A stretch of 38,708 nt of DNA from an uncultured Clostridia bacterium (GTDB taxonomy: Bacteria > Bacillota > Clostridia > TANB77 > CAG-508). The stretch lies in assembly GCA_947631145.1 (NCBI GenBank), contig CANRKF010000011.1:1-38708 (forward strand). The letters are read 5' to 3'. The notes below the pieces were generated by a model that was not told where the DNA came from, ran no database searches, and saw nothing but the letters and a program-made list of their open reading frames with translations. This document shows positions 19,800 to 30,989 of the stretch, in pieces; the stretch's first letter is position 1; each line of letters starts with the position of its first letter. The position numbers and the translations under genes were made by a program.

Positions 19800-20747
19800 T
19801 TATTCTTCTTCGTTAGCAAAATCTAATCCTAATGAATGTAATTTATTTATTACTTCATCTAAAGATTTTTTGCCAAGATTTCTTACTTTCATCATATCAG
19901 CTTCTGTTCTATTTGTTAAGTCTTCTACTGTAGAAATACCAGCTCTTTTTAAGCAATTAAAAGATCTAACAGATAGTTCTAAGTCTTCTATAGACATTTC
20001 AAGAACTTTCTCTTTTTTAGATTCTTCTTTTTCTATCATAACTTGAGTATTTTTTGTAGCCTCTGATAAATCTATAAATAATTCTAAATGCCCTGTCATA
20101 ACTTTTGCAGCTAAACTTAGAGCTTCATCAGGTTTTAAAGAACCATTTGTCCAAACTTCTATAGTTAACTTATCATAATCTACCATTTGTCCAACTCTAG
20201 TATTTTCTACTGAATAATTTACTTTTTTAACTGGTGTATATATAGAATCTATTGGAAGTACACCAAGAACTTGTTCTGGCTTCTTATTTTTTTCAGCGTT
20301 GTTATATCCTCTTCCTTTATTAGCAGTTAATTCCATTATTAAATGTCCACCATCTGAAACTGTTGCAATATGTAAATCTGGATTTAAAACTTCTATTGTT
20401 CCATCTGTTATAATATCTCCTGCTTTTAATTCTCCAGGTCCTTTAAAATCAACTCTTAATACTTTTTCTTCAGCATCTTCTTGCTTTAAGCTTACACACT
20501 TCAAGTTGATTATAATTTCTGGAACATCTTCTACTACATTTGGAATTGTAGCAAATTCATGCACTACACCTTCAATTTTTACACTTGTAATTGCACTTCC
20601 TGGAAGAGAAGATAATAAAATTCTTCTTAATGAATTTCCTATTGTAATTCCATATCCTCTTTCTAATGGTTCACATACAAATTTTGCATAATTTTTATCT
20701 TCATCCATCTCTAAGCATTTAATATCTGGCTTTTCGAATTCTATCAT
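19800..20747 (-). CDS. rpoA: DNA-directed RNA polymerase subunit alpha
   Basis: [50 protein letters not shown]... and alpha-CTD. Confidence 0.98.
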   Translation of the reverse strand: MIEFEKPDIKCLEMDEDKNYAKFVCEPLERGYGITIGNSLRRILLSSLPGSAITSVKIEGVVHEFATIPNVVEDVPEIIINLKCVSLKQEDAEEKVLRVDFKGPGELKAGDIITDGTIEVLNPDLHIATVSDGGHLIMELTANKGRGYNNAEKNKKPEQVLGVLPIDSIYTPVKKVNYSVENTRVGQMVDYDKLTIEVWTNGSLKPDEALSLAAKVMTGHLELFIDLSEATKNTQVMIEKEESKKEKVLEMSIEDLELSVRSFNCLKRAGISTVEDLTNRTEADMMKVRNLGKKSLDEVINKLHSLGLDFANEEE

Positions 20748-20912
20748 TTTTTACCTCCTAATTTTTTAGAAGTTAGAGTTTAGAAGTTATATTCCTTACT
20801 CTTTTTCCATTTTTATACTCTACTTCATCTTTTATTATTTTAGAACTAGATTTAAAATTGCAAAACTTTTAAGTATTACTTTTTTTATAATCCAATATCT
20901 AATTTTTAACTT

Positions 20913-21539
20913 CTATTTAGAGTAAAGCTCTACTATTAAATGTTCTTCAACTGGAATATCAACATCTTCTCTTACTGGTAGTCTTACAACTTTACCATTT
21001 AAATTTTTAGCATCTTTTTGTAACCATTCTGGTACTGGTCTTGCTGAATTTTCTTCAACATTTAATTTGATAACTCCATTATCTTTTCTAATTTCTCTAA
21101 CGCTAATTACATCTCCTGCTTTTACTAAGTATGATGGAATATTTACTTTTTTTCCATTTACTTCAAATGCGCCATGTGTAATTAACATTCTTGCTTGTGC
21201 TCTTGAAGCTCCATAGCCTAAACGATATACAACATTATCTAATCTTGTTTCTAATATTTGTAGTAATACTTCACCAGTTTTACCACGATTAGCTGATGCC
21301 ATATCAAAATATTTTCTAAATTGTTTTTCTCCTACACCATAGAAAGATTTTGTTTTTTGTTTTTCTCTAAGCTGTGTTCCATATTCAGAAAGTTTCTTTC
21401 TTTTTTGGCCATTTTGGCCCGGTGCATAATTTCTTCTAGCAATACTGCATTTATCTGTATAACATCTTGAACCTTTTAAGAACAATTTTTGTCCTTCTCT
21501 ACGACAAATACGGCATTGTTCATCTTTATATCTTGCCAT
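20913..21539 (-). CDS. rpsD: 30S ribosomal protein S4
   Basis: [42 protein letters not shown]. Confidence 0.97.
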   Translation of the reverse strand: MARYKDEQCRICRREGQKLFLKGSRCYTDKCSIARRNYAPGQNGQKRKKLSEYGTQLREKQKTKSFYGVGEKQFRKYFDMASANRGKTGEVLLQILETRLDNVVYRLGYGASRAQARMLITHGAFEVNGKKVNIPSYLVKAGDVISVREIRKDNGVIKLNVEENSARPVPEWLQKDAKNLNGKVVRLPVREDVDIPVEEHLIVELYSK

Positions 21540-21706
21540 TTTTTATTTTCACCTTTCTTTCAATTTATGCCTTTAATTATACTATACGTATTTTTAAAGT
21601 TAGTTTTCGTATTTTTTATTCATGCAATACTTATTTACGCATTTTTATTTACGTATTTCTAAGTATAAAATACTATACTTTATTTTTTAATACTTTACTT
21701 TTTTTA

Positions 21707-21747
21707 ATACTCTACGTCTTTTTTTATACTATACTCTACGTCTTTTT
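21707..21747. repeat. Direct repeat of the rpsK 3' end (ATACTCTACGTCTTTTT x2)
   Basis: Copies at ~21707-21724 and 21731-21747; the second encodes the RRRV-stop end of rpsK. Confidence 0.7.
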
Positions 21748-22127
21748 GGTGGTCTACAACCATTGTGTGGAATTGGTGTAACATCTTTAATTGAGCTAAT
21801 TTCCAATCCTGCAGATTGTAATGACCTAATTGCTGCTTCACGACCAGAACCTGGTCCTTTTACAAATACTTCTACAGATTTTAGTCCGTGTTCCATTGCT
21901 GCTTTTGCTGCAGTTTCTGCTGCTTCGCCTGCTGCAAATGGGGTACTTTTTCTTGAACCTTTAAATCCAAGTTCTCCGCTACTAGCCCAAGAAATAGTAT
22001 TTCCTTGAACATCTGTAATTGTAACAATTGTGTTATTAAAACTAGAATGAATATGTGCCATTCCTTTATCAATGTTTTTTCTATCTCTTCTTCTAGTTAC
22101 TGTTTTTTTAGTTGCAGTCTGTGCCAT
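21729..22127 (-). CDS. rpsK: 30S ribosomal protein S11
   Basis: [45 protein letters not shown]...[13 protein letters not shown]. Confidence 0.97.
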   Translation of the reverse strand: MAQTATKKTVTRRRDRKNIDKGMAHIHSSFNNTIVTITDVQGNTISWASSGELGFKGSRKSTPFAAGEAAETAAKAAMEHGLKSVEVFVKGPGSGREAAIRSLQSAGLEISSIKDVTPIPHNGCRPPKRRRV

Positions 22128-22148
22128 TTTTACTTATTTCCTCCTTAT

Positions 22149-22517
22149 TTAGTCTTTCTTGCTTTTGCTAACTAATTTTCTAGGTCCTTTTCTTGTACGA
22201 GCATTGGTTTTTGTTCTTTGTCCTCTAACTGGAAGACCTCTTCTATGTCTAATTCCTCTGTAGCATCCAATTTCTGTTAATCTTTTAATATTTAAAGCTA
22301 CTTCTCTACGTAAGTCACCTTCAACTGTATAGCCTTCCATTGCATTTCTAATTGCTTGTATTTGATCATCTGTTAAATCTTTTACTCTAATATCTGGATT
22401 AACTTTTGCCTTTGCTAGAATTTTTTGTGAACTTGCTAAACCAATACCATAAATATAGGTTAAACCAATTTCTACTCTCTTCTCTCTAGGTAAATCTACT
22501 CCTGCTAAACGAGCCAT
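22149..22517 (-). CDS. rpsM: 30S ribosomal protein S13
   Basis: [26 protein letters not shown]... start refined after ggaggtgc RBS. Confidence 0.97.
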   Translation of the reverse strand: MARLAGVDLPREKRVEIGLTYIYGIGLASSQKILAKAKVNPDIRVKDLTDDQIQAIRNAMEGYTVEGDLRREVALNIKRLTEIGCYRGIRHRRGLPVRGQRTKTNARTRKGPRKLVSKSKKD

Positions 22518-22855
22518 TTTTCTTTGCACCTCCATAGTTTTATTTTGCTATTGTTTTTTTGTTATTTTTTATTTTGCCTAACATTATTGGTGAAATGCAT
22601 TGACAATAAATTAAAATACGTTAAGAAATAATAAATTTCTTTCTTAACTAATTTTTAATTAATTTTTTAACTATATAATGTTATAATTCTCTATTAGCTA
22701 AAAAACATAATAAAATAATATTTTAATTAAAAAGCCAATCAATAATATTTTTAGGCATATATATAAACACAAACCCAAATTATAAGGATAAGCTTTTTTA
22801 TTTTTAGCTTAACCCTTACAGCCGCTTTTTAAGATTTGTGTTATATTCAAAATTT

Positions 22856-22969
22856 TTATCCTTGTCTTTGCTTATGTTTAGGGTTTTCACAGATTACTCT
22901 GATAACACCTTTTCTTTTAATAACTTTGCATTTTTCACACATAGGCTTTACTGATGGTCTTACTTTCAT
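22856..22969 (-). CDS. rpmJ: 50S ribosomal protein L36 (not in ORF track)
   Basis: Manual translation: [37 protein letters not shown] (37 aa). Confidence 0.95.
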   Translation of the reverse strand: MKVRPSVKPMCEKCKVIKRKGVIRVICENPKHKQRQG

Positions 22970-23233
22970 TTCTTTCACCTCTTCTATTTTGCTAATTAAA
23001 ATAATTTTGCTATTATTTTGCTTTTTACACTTTTGCTATTTAAAACAATCTTGCTTTCAAATTTTTTAAAATTTTGCCATTTTAAGCAATTTTGCTTTTT
23101 TTATTTTGACATTTTAAAGCATTTTTGCTTTTAAATTGCTCTTAAAAATAATGAATTTTACATTATATTTAAATTATATATATTTTTTATTTTTAGAAAC
23201 ATTGCTTTTCTAAAAATAGGGTTAACTTATTAA

Positions 23234-23482
23234 TTATTTAGCTCTCCAAGTAATACGTCCTTTACTTAAATCATATGGTGATAATTCAACTTTTACTTTG
23301 TCTCCCGGAAGAATTTTAATATAATTCATTCTTAACTTTCCAGAAATATGAGCTAAAATTTGATGTCCATTTTCTAATTCTACTTTAAAATTTGTATTTG
23401 GTAAAGCTTCTACAACTGTACCTTCAACTTCGATAACATCCTCTTTTGACATTTGGTTTACGTATGTTAGTAAAACTAACAT
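23234..23482 (-). CDS. infA: Translation initiation factor IF-1 (start uncertain; MSKED at 23450-23452 is the alternative)
   Basis: [72 protein letters not shown]. Confidence 0.95.
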   Translation of the reverse strand: MLVLLTYVNQMSKEDVIEVEGTVVEALPNTNFKVELENGHQILAHISGKLRMNYIKILPGDKVKVELSPYDLSKGRITWRAK

Positions 23483-23564
23483 ATCTCCTTTCTTTTTCCC
23501 TTTTTTATGTTTTCAAATAATTTTTGCAACATAAATGCATTATCTTATATAGTATACTGCAAAA

Positions 23565-24335
23565 CTATAATAATGTCAATATCTCCGGCTCTTTTTCTGT
23601 AATTAAAATTGTATTTTCATAATGTGCAGCTAAAGAACCATCTTCTGTTACAATAGTCCAACCATCATCTAGAACACATATATTTTGTTTTCCGGCCATT
23701 ACCATAGGTTCTACAGCAAGTGTCATTCCCGGCTGAAGTCTTGCTCCTCTTCCTGCCTTTCCATAATTCGGAATGCCCGGATCCTCATGCATTTCCTCAC
23801 CTATACCATGTCCTTGAAATTCTCGTACCACTTTATAACCATTTTTTTCAACGAACTCCCCAATAGCATGAGAAATATCGCCAATGCGATTTCCTTTTAC
23901 AGCTTGTGAAATTCCCTCAAAAAAAGCTTGTTTTGTGATATCTACTAATCTTTGTTTTTCTGGTGTAGATTTTCCCACTATATAAGTTCTAGCAGCATCT
24001 CCATGAAATCCATTTTTATAAACTACTAAATCAATGCTTACTACATCTCCATCTTGTATTACAATTCTATTTGATGGAATTCCATGTATAATTTCATCAT
24101 TTATTGAAACACATAAAGTAGCAGGGAAAGCTGGCACTCCCTTTTGTCCACTTGGATATCCTTTTTGTGCCGGAATACCTCCATTTTCCCTAATAATTTT
24201 TTCTGCAAAATGATCTAAATCCATTGTAGTAATTCCCGGTTTAATATATTTTTCTATTTTTTCATATACTAAAGCTGTAATTCTACATGCTTCTTTCATT
24301 TTTTCTATTTCTTTTTCTGATTTTATTGTAACCAT
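23565..24335 (-). CDS. map: Methionine aminopeptidase type I
   Basis: MVTIKSEKEIEKMKEACRITA...INDEIIHGIPS...DVVSIDLVVYKNGFHGDAARTY...GHGIGEEMHEDPGIPNYG. Confidence 0.97.
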   Translation of the reverse strand: MVTIKSEKEIEKMKEACRITALVYEKIEKYIKPGITTMDLDHFAEKIIRENGGIPAQKGYPSGQKGVPAFPATLCVSINDEIIHGIPSNRIVIQDGDVVSIDLVVYKNGFHGDAARTYIVGKSTPEKQRLVDITKQAFFEGISQAVKGNRIGDISHAIGEFVEKNGYKVVREFQGHGIGEEMHEDPGIPNYGKAGRGARLQPGMTLAVEPMVMAGKQNICVLDDGWTIVTEDGSLAAHYENTILITEKEPEILTLL

Positions 24336-24449
24336 TTTTCTCTCCAATTTTTAACTTACACTATACTGTAAAATATAACCCACAAAATTATATTTTTTAT
24401 CTTAGTGTGAATTTTTATAAATATCTGTTTCAGAATTAAAGCAACGCTT

Positions 24450-24573
24450 TTTAGCATATGTCCAAAGCAAAGCAACATTTTTTAACATCTGTCTCAAATG
24501 CGACAAAGTGTCGCGCTAAGAAACGTCCCTAATGCGACATTTTGTCGCGTTAACAAACGTCCCCGAAGCGACA
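24450..24573. repeat. Second TGTCGC/GGGACGTTT repeat element, overlapping the 3' end of adk
   Basis: aaatgcgacaaagtgtcgcgctaagaaacgtccctaatgcgacattttgtcgcgttaacaaacgtccccgaagcgaca matches the arm at 18855-18909, two arm copies in tandem. Confidence 0.75.
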
Positions 24574-25218
24574 AATTTCTTCTACCGCTTGCTCAGAAGC
24601 ATTATCAGCTACAGGATCTGCTGGTGTTATAGATACTAAAACATTTTTTTCTTTATAATATGTAAGCAAATCTTGTACATTTTTTCTATACACTTCTAAC
24701 CTATTCTTTATAGCTTCTTCATTATCATCTGTTCTAGTAACTAATTTAGCACCACAAATATCACAAATTCCAGGAACTTTTGATGGCTTATATTTTGCAT
24801 TATAAATAGCACCACATTCCTTATTAGAACAAGTTTCTCTGTTTAAAATTCTATCTATAATAACTTGATCTGGAACTATTAACTCTGGTACCATATCAAT
24901 TTTCTTACCTTGAGATACTAAAATTTCATCTAAAGCTTTTGCTTGAACTACTGTTCTTGGAAATCCATCTAATATAACTCCATTTTTTGTATCGTCCCAA
25001 GTTAATCTATCTTTAACAATATCAATTGTTAATTCATCTGGTACAAGCTCACCTTTAGATATATAACTATCTGCAAGCTTGCCAAGTTCTGTTTCTTTTT
25101 TTATTTGTTCTCTAAACATATCTCCTGTTGAAATGTGTGGAAGATTAAGTTTTTTTGCAAGTATTTTTGCAGCTGTTCCCTTTCCACTTCCAGGAGCTCC
25201 TAACATAACAATATACAT
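24550..25218 (-). CDS. adk: Adenylate kinase
   Basis: MYIVMLGAPGSGKGTAAKILAKKLNLPHISTGDMFR...with Cys4 zinc LID (CSNKECGAIYNAKYKPSKVPGICDICG). Confidence 0.96.
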   Translation of the reverse strand: MYIVMLGAPGSGKGTAAKILAKKLNLPHISTGDMFREQIKKETELGKLADSYISKGELVPDELTIDIVKDRLTWDDTKNGVILDGFPRTVVQAKALDEILVSQGKKIDMVPELIVPDQVIIDRILNRETCSNKECGAIYNAKYKPSKVPGICDICGAKLVTRTDDNEEAIKNRLEVYRKNVQDLLTYYKEKNVLVSITPADPVADNASEQAVEEICRFGDVC

Positions 25219-25342
25219 ATTTGTTCTCCTTTTCACGCAGTTTGGACGGAACTAGAATTCTTTTCTAGCCCGTCCTAACTTTGCTTATATTATTTTTTTA
25301 CAAGTATTAATATAAAATTTAATCTAAAATAATTTTATTTAA

Positions 25343-25462
25343 AATAATCTTAATTCGAATAGTCTTAATTCAAATAATCTTAATTTAAATAATCTTAATT
25401 CGAATAATCTTAATTTAAATAGTCTTAATTCAAATAATTCTAATTTAAATAACTTTAATCTA
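25343..25462. repeat. 15-bp tandem repeat, 8 units (AATAATCTTAATTya)
   Basis: aataatcttaattcg/aatagtcttaattca/aataatcttaattta/... in exact 15-nt phase, ending at the secY stop codon. Confidence 0.9.
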
Positions 25463-26785
25463 ATCTAAGAAACCTTTATAATGTCTCATAACAAGTAAAG
25501 ATTCTAATTGTTGTACCATTTCTAATGCAACACCTACTACAATTAAGATAGATGTTCCTCCAAATGCTAAGTTTACATTTGGAATAAATCTAACTAGCAT
25601 TGGTAGTATAGCAATAACGGCTAAGAATAATCCGCCAAACCATAATAGTTTTGACATAACTGAAGATAAATAATCAGTTGTTGGTTTTCCAGCTCTTATT
25701 CCTGGTATAAATCCACCATTTTTCTTAATATTATTTGATACTTCAGCTGGATTAAATGTAGCATAAGTATAGAAAAATGTAAATGCTAATATTAATAGTA
25801 AATATACAATTGCATTTACTATAGTATAGCCTATTGGTACAGCAGCTGATGATGTAGCAATTGAAAATTTATAAATTACTGACCAAAATCCAGTTTCGCT
25901 TGCTATATTTGGTACAAACATTTGAATAATCATTGCAGGAAATGTCATAAATGAAGAAGCAAATATAATTGGCATAACTCCAGCCATTGCTAATTTAAGT
26001 GGAATATGTGTATTTTGTGCTCCTACCATTTTTCTTCCTACTACTCTTTTTGCATATTGTACAGGAATTCTTCTTTCTGCTTCTTGAACAAATATAACAC
26101 CCATTATTAAAATAATTGCTCCTATAATAATTCCTAAAGCAGTTAATAATCCTGTTGTACTAAATGCACCTGTTCCTAATATTAAGTTCCATATCATTGT
26201 AACAGCACTTGGAAGTCCTGAAATAATACCTACAAATATAATTATAGAAATACCATTTCCAATTCCTTTATCTGTAATTTGTTCACCAAGCCACATTAAA
26301 AGCGCTGTTCCTGTCATTAAAGAAATAACTACTAAAAATCCTGTTAAGAAGTTATCTCCTACGAATATTCCAGAAGATTTATAAGATAAATATAAACCTA
26401 AACCTTCTATAAATGCTAAAACTATTGTTAATAATTTAGTATAGCGATTTATTTTATTAGCCCCCTCTTCTCCTCCTTCTTTCATTATTCTTTCTAAAGA
26501 AGGGATAACAAAGCCTAATAATTGAATTACGATTGATGCTGTAATGTATGGTGTAATTGTCATAGCAAAGATAGAAAATCTTGAAAAAGCTCCACCTGAG
26601 ATTAAGTCAATTAAACCTGATATTCCATTGCTAGCACCTGACATTGCTTCATTTAAAGCAACTGTATTAACACCCGGTATTGTAATAAAACATCCTAATC
26701 TAAAAAGCACTATTAAAAGTAATGTATATAGAATTCTTTTTCTAACATCTGGTGTTTTAAATGCATTTATAATTGTCTTAAACAT
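25460..26785 (-). CDS. secY: Preprotein translocase subunit SecY
   Basis: ILYTLLLIVLFRLGCFITIPGVN... 10-TM SecY. Confidence 0.97.
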   Translation of the reverse strand: MFKTIINAFKTPDVRKRILYTLLLIVLFRLGCFITIPGVNTVALNEAMSGASNGISGLIDLISGGAFSRFSIFAMTITPYITASIVIQLLGFVIPSLERIMKEGGEEGANKINRYTKLLTIVLAFIEGLGLYLSYKSSGIFVGDNFLTGFLVVISLMTGTALLMWLGEQITDKGIGNGISIIIFVGIISGLPSAVTMIWNLILGTGAFSTTGLLTALGIIIGAIILIMGVIFVQEAERRIPVQYAKRVVGRKMVGAQNTHIPLKLAMAGVMPIIFASSFMTFPAMIIQMFVPNIASETGFWSVIYKFSIATSSAAVPIGYTIVNAIVYLLLILAFTFFYTYATFNPAEVSNNIKKNGGFIPGIRAGKPTTDYLSSVMSKLLWFGGLFLAVIAILPMLVRFIPNVNLAFGGTSILIVVGVALEMVQQLESLLVMRHYKGFLD

Positions 26786-27219
26786 TAAATCACCTCGGCC
26801 TTTCCACCTAAAGCTTCAATTTTTTCTTTTGCAGCTTTAGTAAATTTTACAGCCTTTACATTGACTTTTTTATCTAATTTACCTGTTGCTATAATAACAA
26901 TACCATCATTAATTTTACGAATAATTCCATCTTTTACTAAACTTTCTGCAGTAACTTCTTCTGTAGTTGCTTTATTTAGCATTGTTAATGTTACTTCTGT
27001 GTAATTTTTAGCATGAATATTGTTAAATCCTCTTTTTGGTAATCTTCTATATAAAGGAGTTTGGCCACCTTCAAAGCCACGTCTTACTCCACCGCCAGAT
27101 CTTGCTTTTTGACCTTTATGCCCTCTTCCTGAAGTTTTTCCAAGACCTGAACCAACTCCACGACCAACTCTTGTTTTTGTTTTTGTTTTTTGTGCTGGTT
27201 TTAATTCGTCTAATTTCAT
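26785..27219 (-). CDS. rplO: 50S ribosomal protein L15
   Basis: [65 protein letters not shown]. Confidence 0.97.
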   Translation of the reverse strand: MKLDELKPAQKTKTKTRVGRGVGSGLGKTSGRGHKGQKARSGGGVRRGFEGGQTPLYRRLPKRGFNNIHAKNYTEVTLTMLNKATTEEVTAESLVKDGIIRKINDGIVIIATGKLDKKVNVKAVKFTKAAKEKIEALGGKAEVI

Positions 27220-27284
27220 TTTGCGATTACACCTCCTATTTTATTTATTAATAGTTTTTTGATTTTTGATTTTTCATTTATAAT

Positions 27285-27390
27285 TTTTATATAAAATTAT
27301 AAATTATAAAGTATAAAAGTATAAAACTATAAATTATAAATATATAAATTATAAATTAAAAAATATAAAATATAAATCTATAAATTATAA
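27285..27390. repeat. Degenerate ATAAATTAT-type A+T repeat
   Basis: Runs of (t)ataaattat/ataaaagt between rpsE and rplO. Confidence 0.6.
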
Positions 27391-27876
27391 AATGTCTTCT
27401 ACTGCTTTTCCTCTTTTTCTAGCCACTTGTTCAATTGTTTGCATACTTTTCAAGCCTTCGATTGTAGCATATACTACGTTTCTAGGATTGCTTGTTCCAA
27501 TTACTTTTGTTCTAATATCTCTATAACCTGCAAGCTCTAATACTGGTCTTACACTACCACCGGCAATAACTCCAGTACCTTCTGCTGCTGGTTTTAACAT
27601 AACTCTTGCACTTCCAAATGTACCTACATATTCGTGTGGAATTGTAGTTCCTACTACTGGAACTTCTATTAAGTTTTTCTTTGCTTCTTCAATAGCTTTT
27701 TTAATAGCATCTGGAACTTCTGAAGCTTTACCATTTCCTACACCGATATGTCCATTTTCGTCTCCAACAACAACAACAGCACTAAATCTAAAAGTTCTAC
27801 CACCTTTTACAACTTTTGCTACTCTGTTAATTGCAACTACTTTTTCTTTTAATTCTGATGTATTTTCTGATTGCAC
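27385..27876 (-). CDS. rpsE: 30S ribosomal protein S5
   Basis: [50 protein letters not shown]. Confidence 0.97.
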   Translation of the reverse strand: MQSENTSELKEKVVAINRVAKVVKGGRTFRFSAVVVVGDENGHIGVGNGKASEVPDAIKKAIEEAKKNLIEVPVVGTTIPHEYVGTFGSARVMLKPAAEGTGVIAGGSVRPVLELAGYRDIRTKVIGTSNPRNVVYATIEGLKSMQTIEQVARKRGKAVEDIL

Positions 27877-27919
27877 TTTATTTTCCCTCCTTATTATCTA
27901 ATTATTTATATTTTCTAAC

Positions 27920-28085
27920 GATGACACGTCTTTCCCTTATGTCATTTCTTTAGGGGTAAGATATGTTCTATAACATATGTCCACGCTGGTTCTATTTGTT
28001 TTTCATTGACACATCTTTACCACATGTTTATTTCTTTATGGCTACAATATGTTCTATTACATATGTCCTCTAACATATGTCTTCG
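27920..28085. repeat. Two diverged copies of the ~77-bp gACACATCTT...AATATGT hairpin repeat
   Basis: gacacgtctttcccttatgtcatttctttaggggtaagatatgttc... and gacacatctttaccacatgtttatttctttatggctacaatatgttc... Confidence 0.55.
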
Positions 28086-28096
28086 CTAGTTTTTTA

Positions 28097-28456
28097 TTAG
28101 AACTGTAAACCGCCTTCTCTTGCAGCTTCTGCCAATTCTTTTACTACACCATGATAAATGTATCCACCTCTATCAAAAACAACTTCTTTAATATTCTTTT
28201 CCAAAGCTCTTTTAGCAATTAAATTTCCTACTTCTTTAGCAGCTTCTTTATTACTGTGCTTTGTTTTAACTTCTTTATCTAATGTAGATGCTTGAACTAA
28301 AGTATTAGCTTTTACATCATCTATTACTTGAACATAAAGATTATTATTGCTTCTGAATACACATAATCTTGGACGACTTTCTGTTCCAAAAACTTTATTA
28401 CATACTCTTTCATGTCTTCTTATTCTTTCTGCTTTTCTGTCTATTTTCTTAATCAT
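28097..28456 (-). CDS. rplR: 50S ribosomal protein L18
   Basis: [37 protein letters not shown]. Confidence 0.97.
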   Translation of the reverse strand: MIKKIDRKAERIRRHERVCNKVFGTESRPRLCVFRSNNNLYVQVIDDVKANTLVQASTLDKEVKTKHSNKEAAKEVGNLIAKRALEKNIKEVVFDRGGYIYHGVVKELAEAAREGGLQF

Positions 28457-28528
28457 TTTTTGCTCCTTTCTACTAATGTAACAGCATTAGTAATTTTTTT
28501 ATAATGATTTTTTATATAACAATTTTTT

Positions 28529-28655
28529 AAATTAGGAATTTAAAGCGAGTATAACGAGGCCAACCGAGCTAAAATTTTTGAGACTATACGAGATGTATGT
28601 CGAAAAAATTTTATGCGAAGGTTAACGAAGTTAGACGAAGCTTAAAATTTCTAAT
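28529..28655. repeat. ~120-bp structured hairpin repeat, copy 1
   Basis: AAATTAGGAATTTAAAGC / GCTTAAAATTTCTAATTT outer arms; core AATTTTTGAGACTATACgagatGTATGTCGAAAAAATT. Confidence 0.75.
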
Positions 28656-28656
28656 T

Positions 28657-29196
28657 TTATTTTTTACCTGACTTACCCTCTTTACGTCTAATATGCTCAG
28701 TAGCATATTTAATACCTTTTCCTCTATATACTTCTGGTGGTCTTTTTGTTCTAACAACAGCTGCTGTTTGACCTACTAATTCTTTATCAACACCTCTTAC
28801 TGTAATATGGTTAGCATCTGCTAAATCAAAGTTAATTCCTTCTGGTGGTGTGATTTCAACAGGATGAGAATATCCTAAATTTAATACTAAAATATTTCCC
28901 TTTTTCTGTGCTCTGTAACCAACGCCGTTGATTTCAAGATCTACTTTGAATTCATGAACAACTCCTTCAATCATATTATTAATTAAAGTTCTTGTTAATC
29001 CATGTAAACTTTTATTTGAAGCTTCATCGTTTGGTCTTACTACAGTAACAGTATTTCCTTCTATATTTACTTTCATATTTCTATGAACTTCTCTTTCTAA
29101 TGTTCCTTTTGGACCTTTTACAGTAATGTGATTTTCATTAACACTAACTTCTACACCTTCTGGTACTGTAATAGGTTTATTTCCTATTCTTGACAT
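28657..29196 (-). CDS. rplF: 50S ribosomal protein L6
   Basis: MSRIGNKPITVPEGVEVSVNENHITVKGPKGTLER. Confidence 0.97.
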   Translation of the reverse strand: MSRIGNKPITVPEGVEVSVNENHITVKGPKGTLEREVHRNMKVNIEGNTVTVVRPNDEASNKSLHGLTRTLINNMIEGVVHEFKVDLEINGVGYRAQKKGNILVLNLGYSHPVEITPPEGINFDLADANHITVRGVDKELVGQTAAVVRTKRPPEVYRGKGIKYATEHIRRKEGKSGKK

Positions 29197-29214
29197 TTCT
29201 ATATTTCCTCCTTT

Positions 29215-29613
29215 CTACCAAATATAAGCTATAACTTCTCCACCTAAGCCTTCAGTTCTTGCTTCTTTGTCTGTTTTAATTCCTTTTGAAGTAGAAATTA
29301 AAGCAATACCTAATCCATTTAAAACTTGTGGTAATTCGTCTTTTGATGAATATACTCTTAAGCCTGGTTTACTAATTCTTTTTAAACCGTCAATTACTCT
29401 ATTTCCCTTTTCATCATATTTTAATGTAATACGAATTACACCTTGACTATTATCATTAATTTCTTCATACGCAGCAATGTAACCTTCTTTAAATAAAATA
29501 TCAGCTATTGATTTTTTCATATTAGAACAAGGTACATCTACTGTTTTATGTTTTTGACTATTTGCATTTCTAATTCTTGTTAACATATCTGCAATTGGGT
29601 CAGTTGTATTCAT
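29215..29613 (-). CDS. rpsH: 30S ribosomal protein S8
   Basis: [33 protein letters not shown]. Confidence 0.97.
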   Translation of the reverse strand: MNTTDPIADMLTRIRNANSQKHKTVDVPCSNMKKSIADILFKEGYIAAYEEINDNSQGVIRITLKYDEKGNRVIDGLKRISKPGLRVYSSKDELPQVLNGLGIALISTSKGIKTDKEARTEGLGGEVIAYIW

Positions 29614-29669
29614 TTAATTTATTCCCTCCTTCATCATTCTCTCTATTACACTTTATTTTTTATGTTATA

Positions 29670-29787
29670 TCAAATTTAAATTAGTATATTGCTAGGAAAG
29701 CAAGTGAAAAATTTTGAAATTATACTATTGTATATTGAAAAATTTTTGCACGTAACTTGACATAGCAAGATGCTGATTTAAATTTGA
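29670..29787. repeat. ~120-bp structured hairpin repeat, copy 2
   Basis: TCAAATTTAAAT / ATTTAAATTTGA perfect outer arms; core AAAAATTTTGAAATTATACtattGTATATTGAAAAATTTTT. Confidence 0.7.
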
Positions 29788-29792
29788 AAGAA

Positions 29793-29978
29793 CTACCAGC
29801 TTGCTTTCTTAACTCCTGGAATTTCTCCCTTATGAGCTAATTCTCTAAAGCAAACACGGCAAATTCCATATTTTCTAATATATGCATGTGGTCTTCCACA
29901 TATTTTGCAACGATTATATTCTCTTGTTTTGTATTTTTGTTCTCTTTGTTGTTTTACTTTTAAAGACTTCTTAGCCAT
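29793..29978 (-). CDS. rpsN: 30S ribosomal protein S14 type Z
   Basis: 61 aa with [25 protein letters not shown] zinc motif. Confidence 0.97.
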   Translation of the reverse strand: MAKKSLKVKQQREQKYKTREYNRCKICGRPHAYIRKYGICRVCFRELAHKGEIPGVKKASW

Positions 29979-30008
29979 GAATTTCTCCTTTCTTACATTT
30001 ACTACCTA

Positions 30009-30548
30009 CTAGTTTTGGAATGGCATTCCTAATAAAGAAAGTAATTCTCTTGCTTCTTCATCTGTCTTAGCAGTAGTAACAAATATAATATCCATACCTC
30101 TAATTTTATCAATTTTATCATATTCAATTTCAGGGAAAATTAATTGTTCCTTAACACCCATTGAATAATTTCCTCTTCCATCAAATGAATTATTAGATAC
30201 TCCTCTAAAATCTCTTACTCTAGGTAATGCTACATTAAATAGTTTGTATGCAAAATCATACATTTTTCCTTGTCTTAATGTAACTTTGCAACCAATATTA
30301 ACACCTTCTCTAATTTTAAAAGCAGCTATAGCTTTTTTTGCCTTTGTTACTATTGGTTTTTGACCTGTAATAATGCTTAAATCATTAATAGTATTATCTA
30401 ATGCTTTTGGATTATCTTTCATATCTCCTAAACCAACATTTATAACTATTTTTTCTAGTTTTGGAACTTCCATAACTGACTTATAATTGAATTTCTTTAT
30501 TAATGCTGGTACAACTTCTTTTTGGTATTGTTCTTTTAATATTTCCAT
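30009..30548 (-). CDS. rplE: 50S ribosomal protein L5
   Basis: [53 protein letters not shown]. Confidence 0.97.
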   Translation of the reverse strand: MEILKEQYQKEVVPALIKKFNYKSVMEVPKLEKIVINVGLGDMKDNPKALDNTINDLSIITGQKPIVTKAKKAIAAFKIREGVNIGCKVTLRQGKMYDFAYKLFNVALPRVRDFRGVSNNSFDGRGNYSMGVKEQLIFPEIEYDKIDKIRGMDIIFVTTAKTDEEARELLSLLGMPFQN

Positions 30549-30569
30549 AAGTCTTATTAGACCTCCTTC

Positions 30570-30878
30570 CTATTTTAGTTTATTACCACATTTTTTACAA
30601 ACACGTACTTTTGTATCTCCTTCAACTAGGTAACCAATTCTTGTAGGTTTACCACATTTTGGACATACAACATTTACTTTACTACTATGTATGCTACATT
30701 CTACTGGAATAATTCCGCCTTCTTCACCTTGTTTTCTTGGTTTAACATGTTTTTTGCGAACATTAACACCTTTTACAATTACTTTTTCTGTTTTAGGAAT
30801 TACTTCTAAAACTTCTCCTGTTTTTCCTTTATCATTTCCAGATAAAACTTTAACAGTGTCTCCTTTTTTTATTTTCAT
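30570..30878 (-). CDS. rplX: 50S ribosomal protein L24
   Basis: [47 protein letters not shown]. Confidence 0.97.
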   Translation of the reverse strand: MKIKKGDTVKVLSGNDKGKTGEVLEVIPKTEKVIVKGVNVRKKHVKPRKQGEEGGIIPVECSIHSSKVNVVCPKCGKPTRIGYLVEGDTKVRVCKKCGNKLK

Positions 30879-30989
30879 TTTACATTTTCACCTCTTCTTT
30901 TCTTAGTTATGAGCTCGATTTTTCATTAATTATTGGCGTAATACACCTAAATTCTGTAATGGCTGTATGCCATATACTTTACTCATAGC

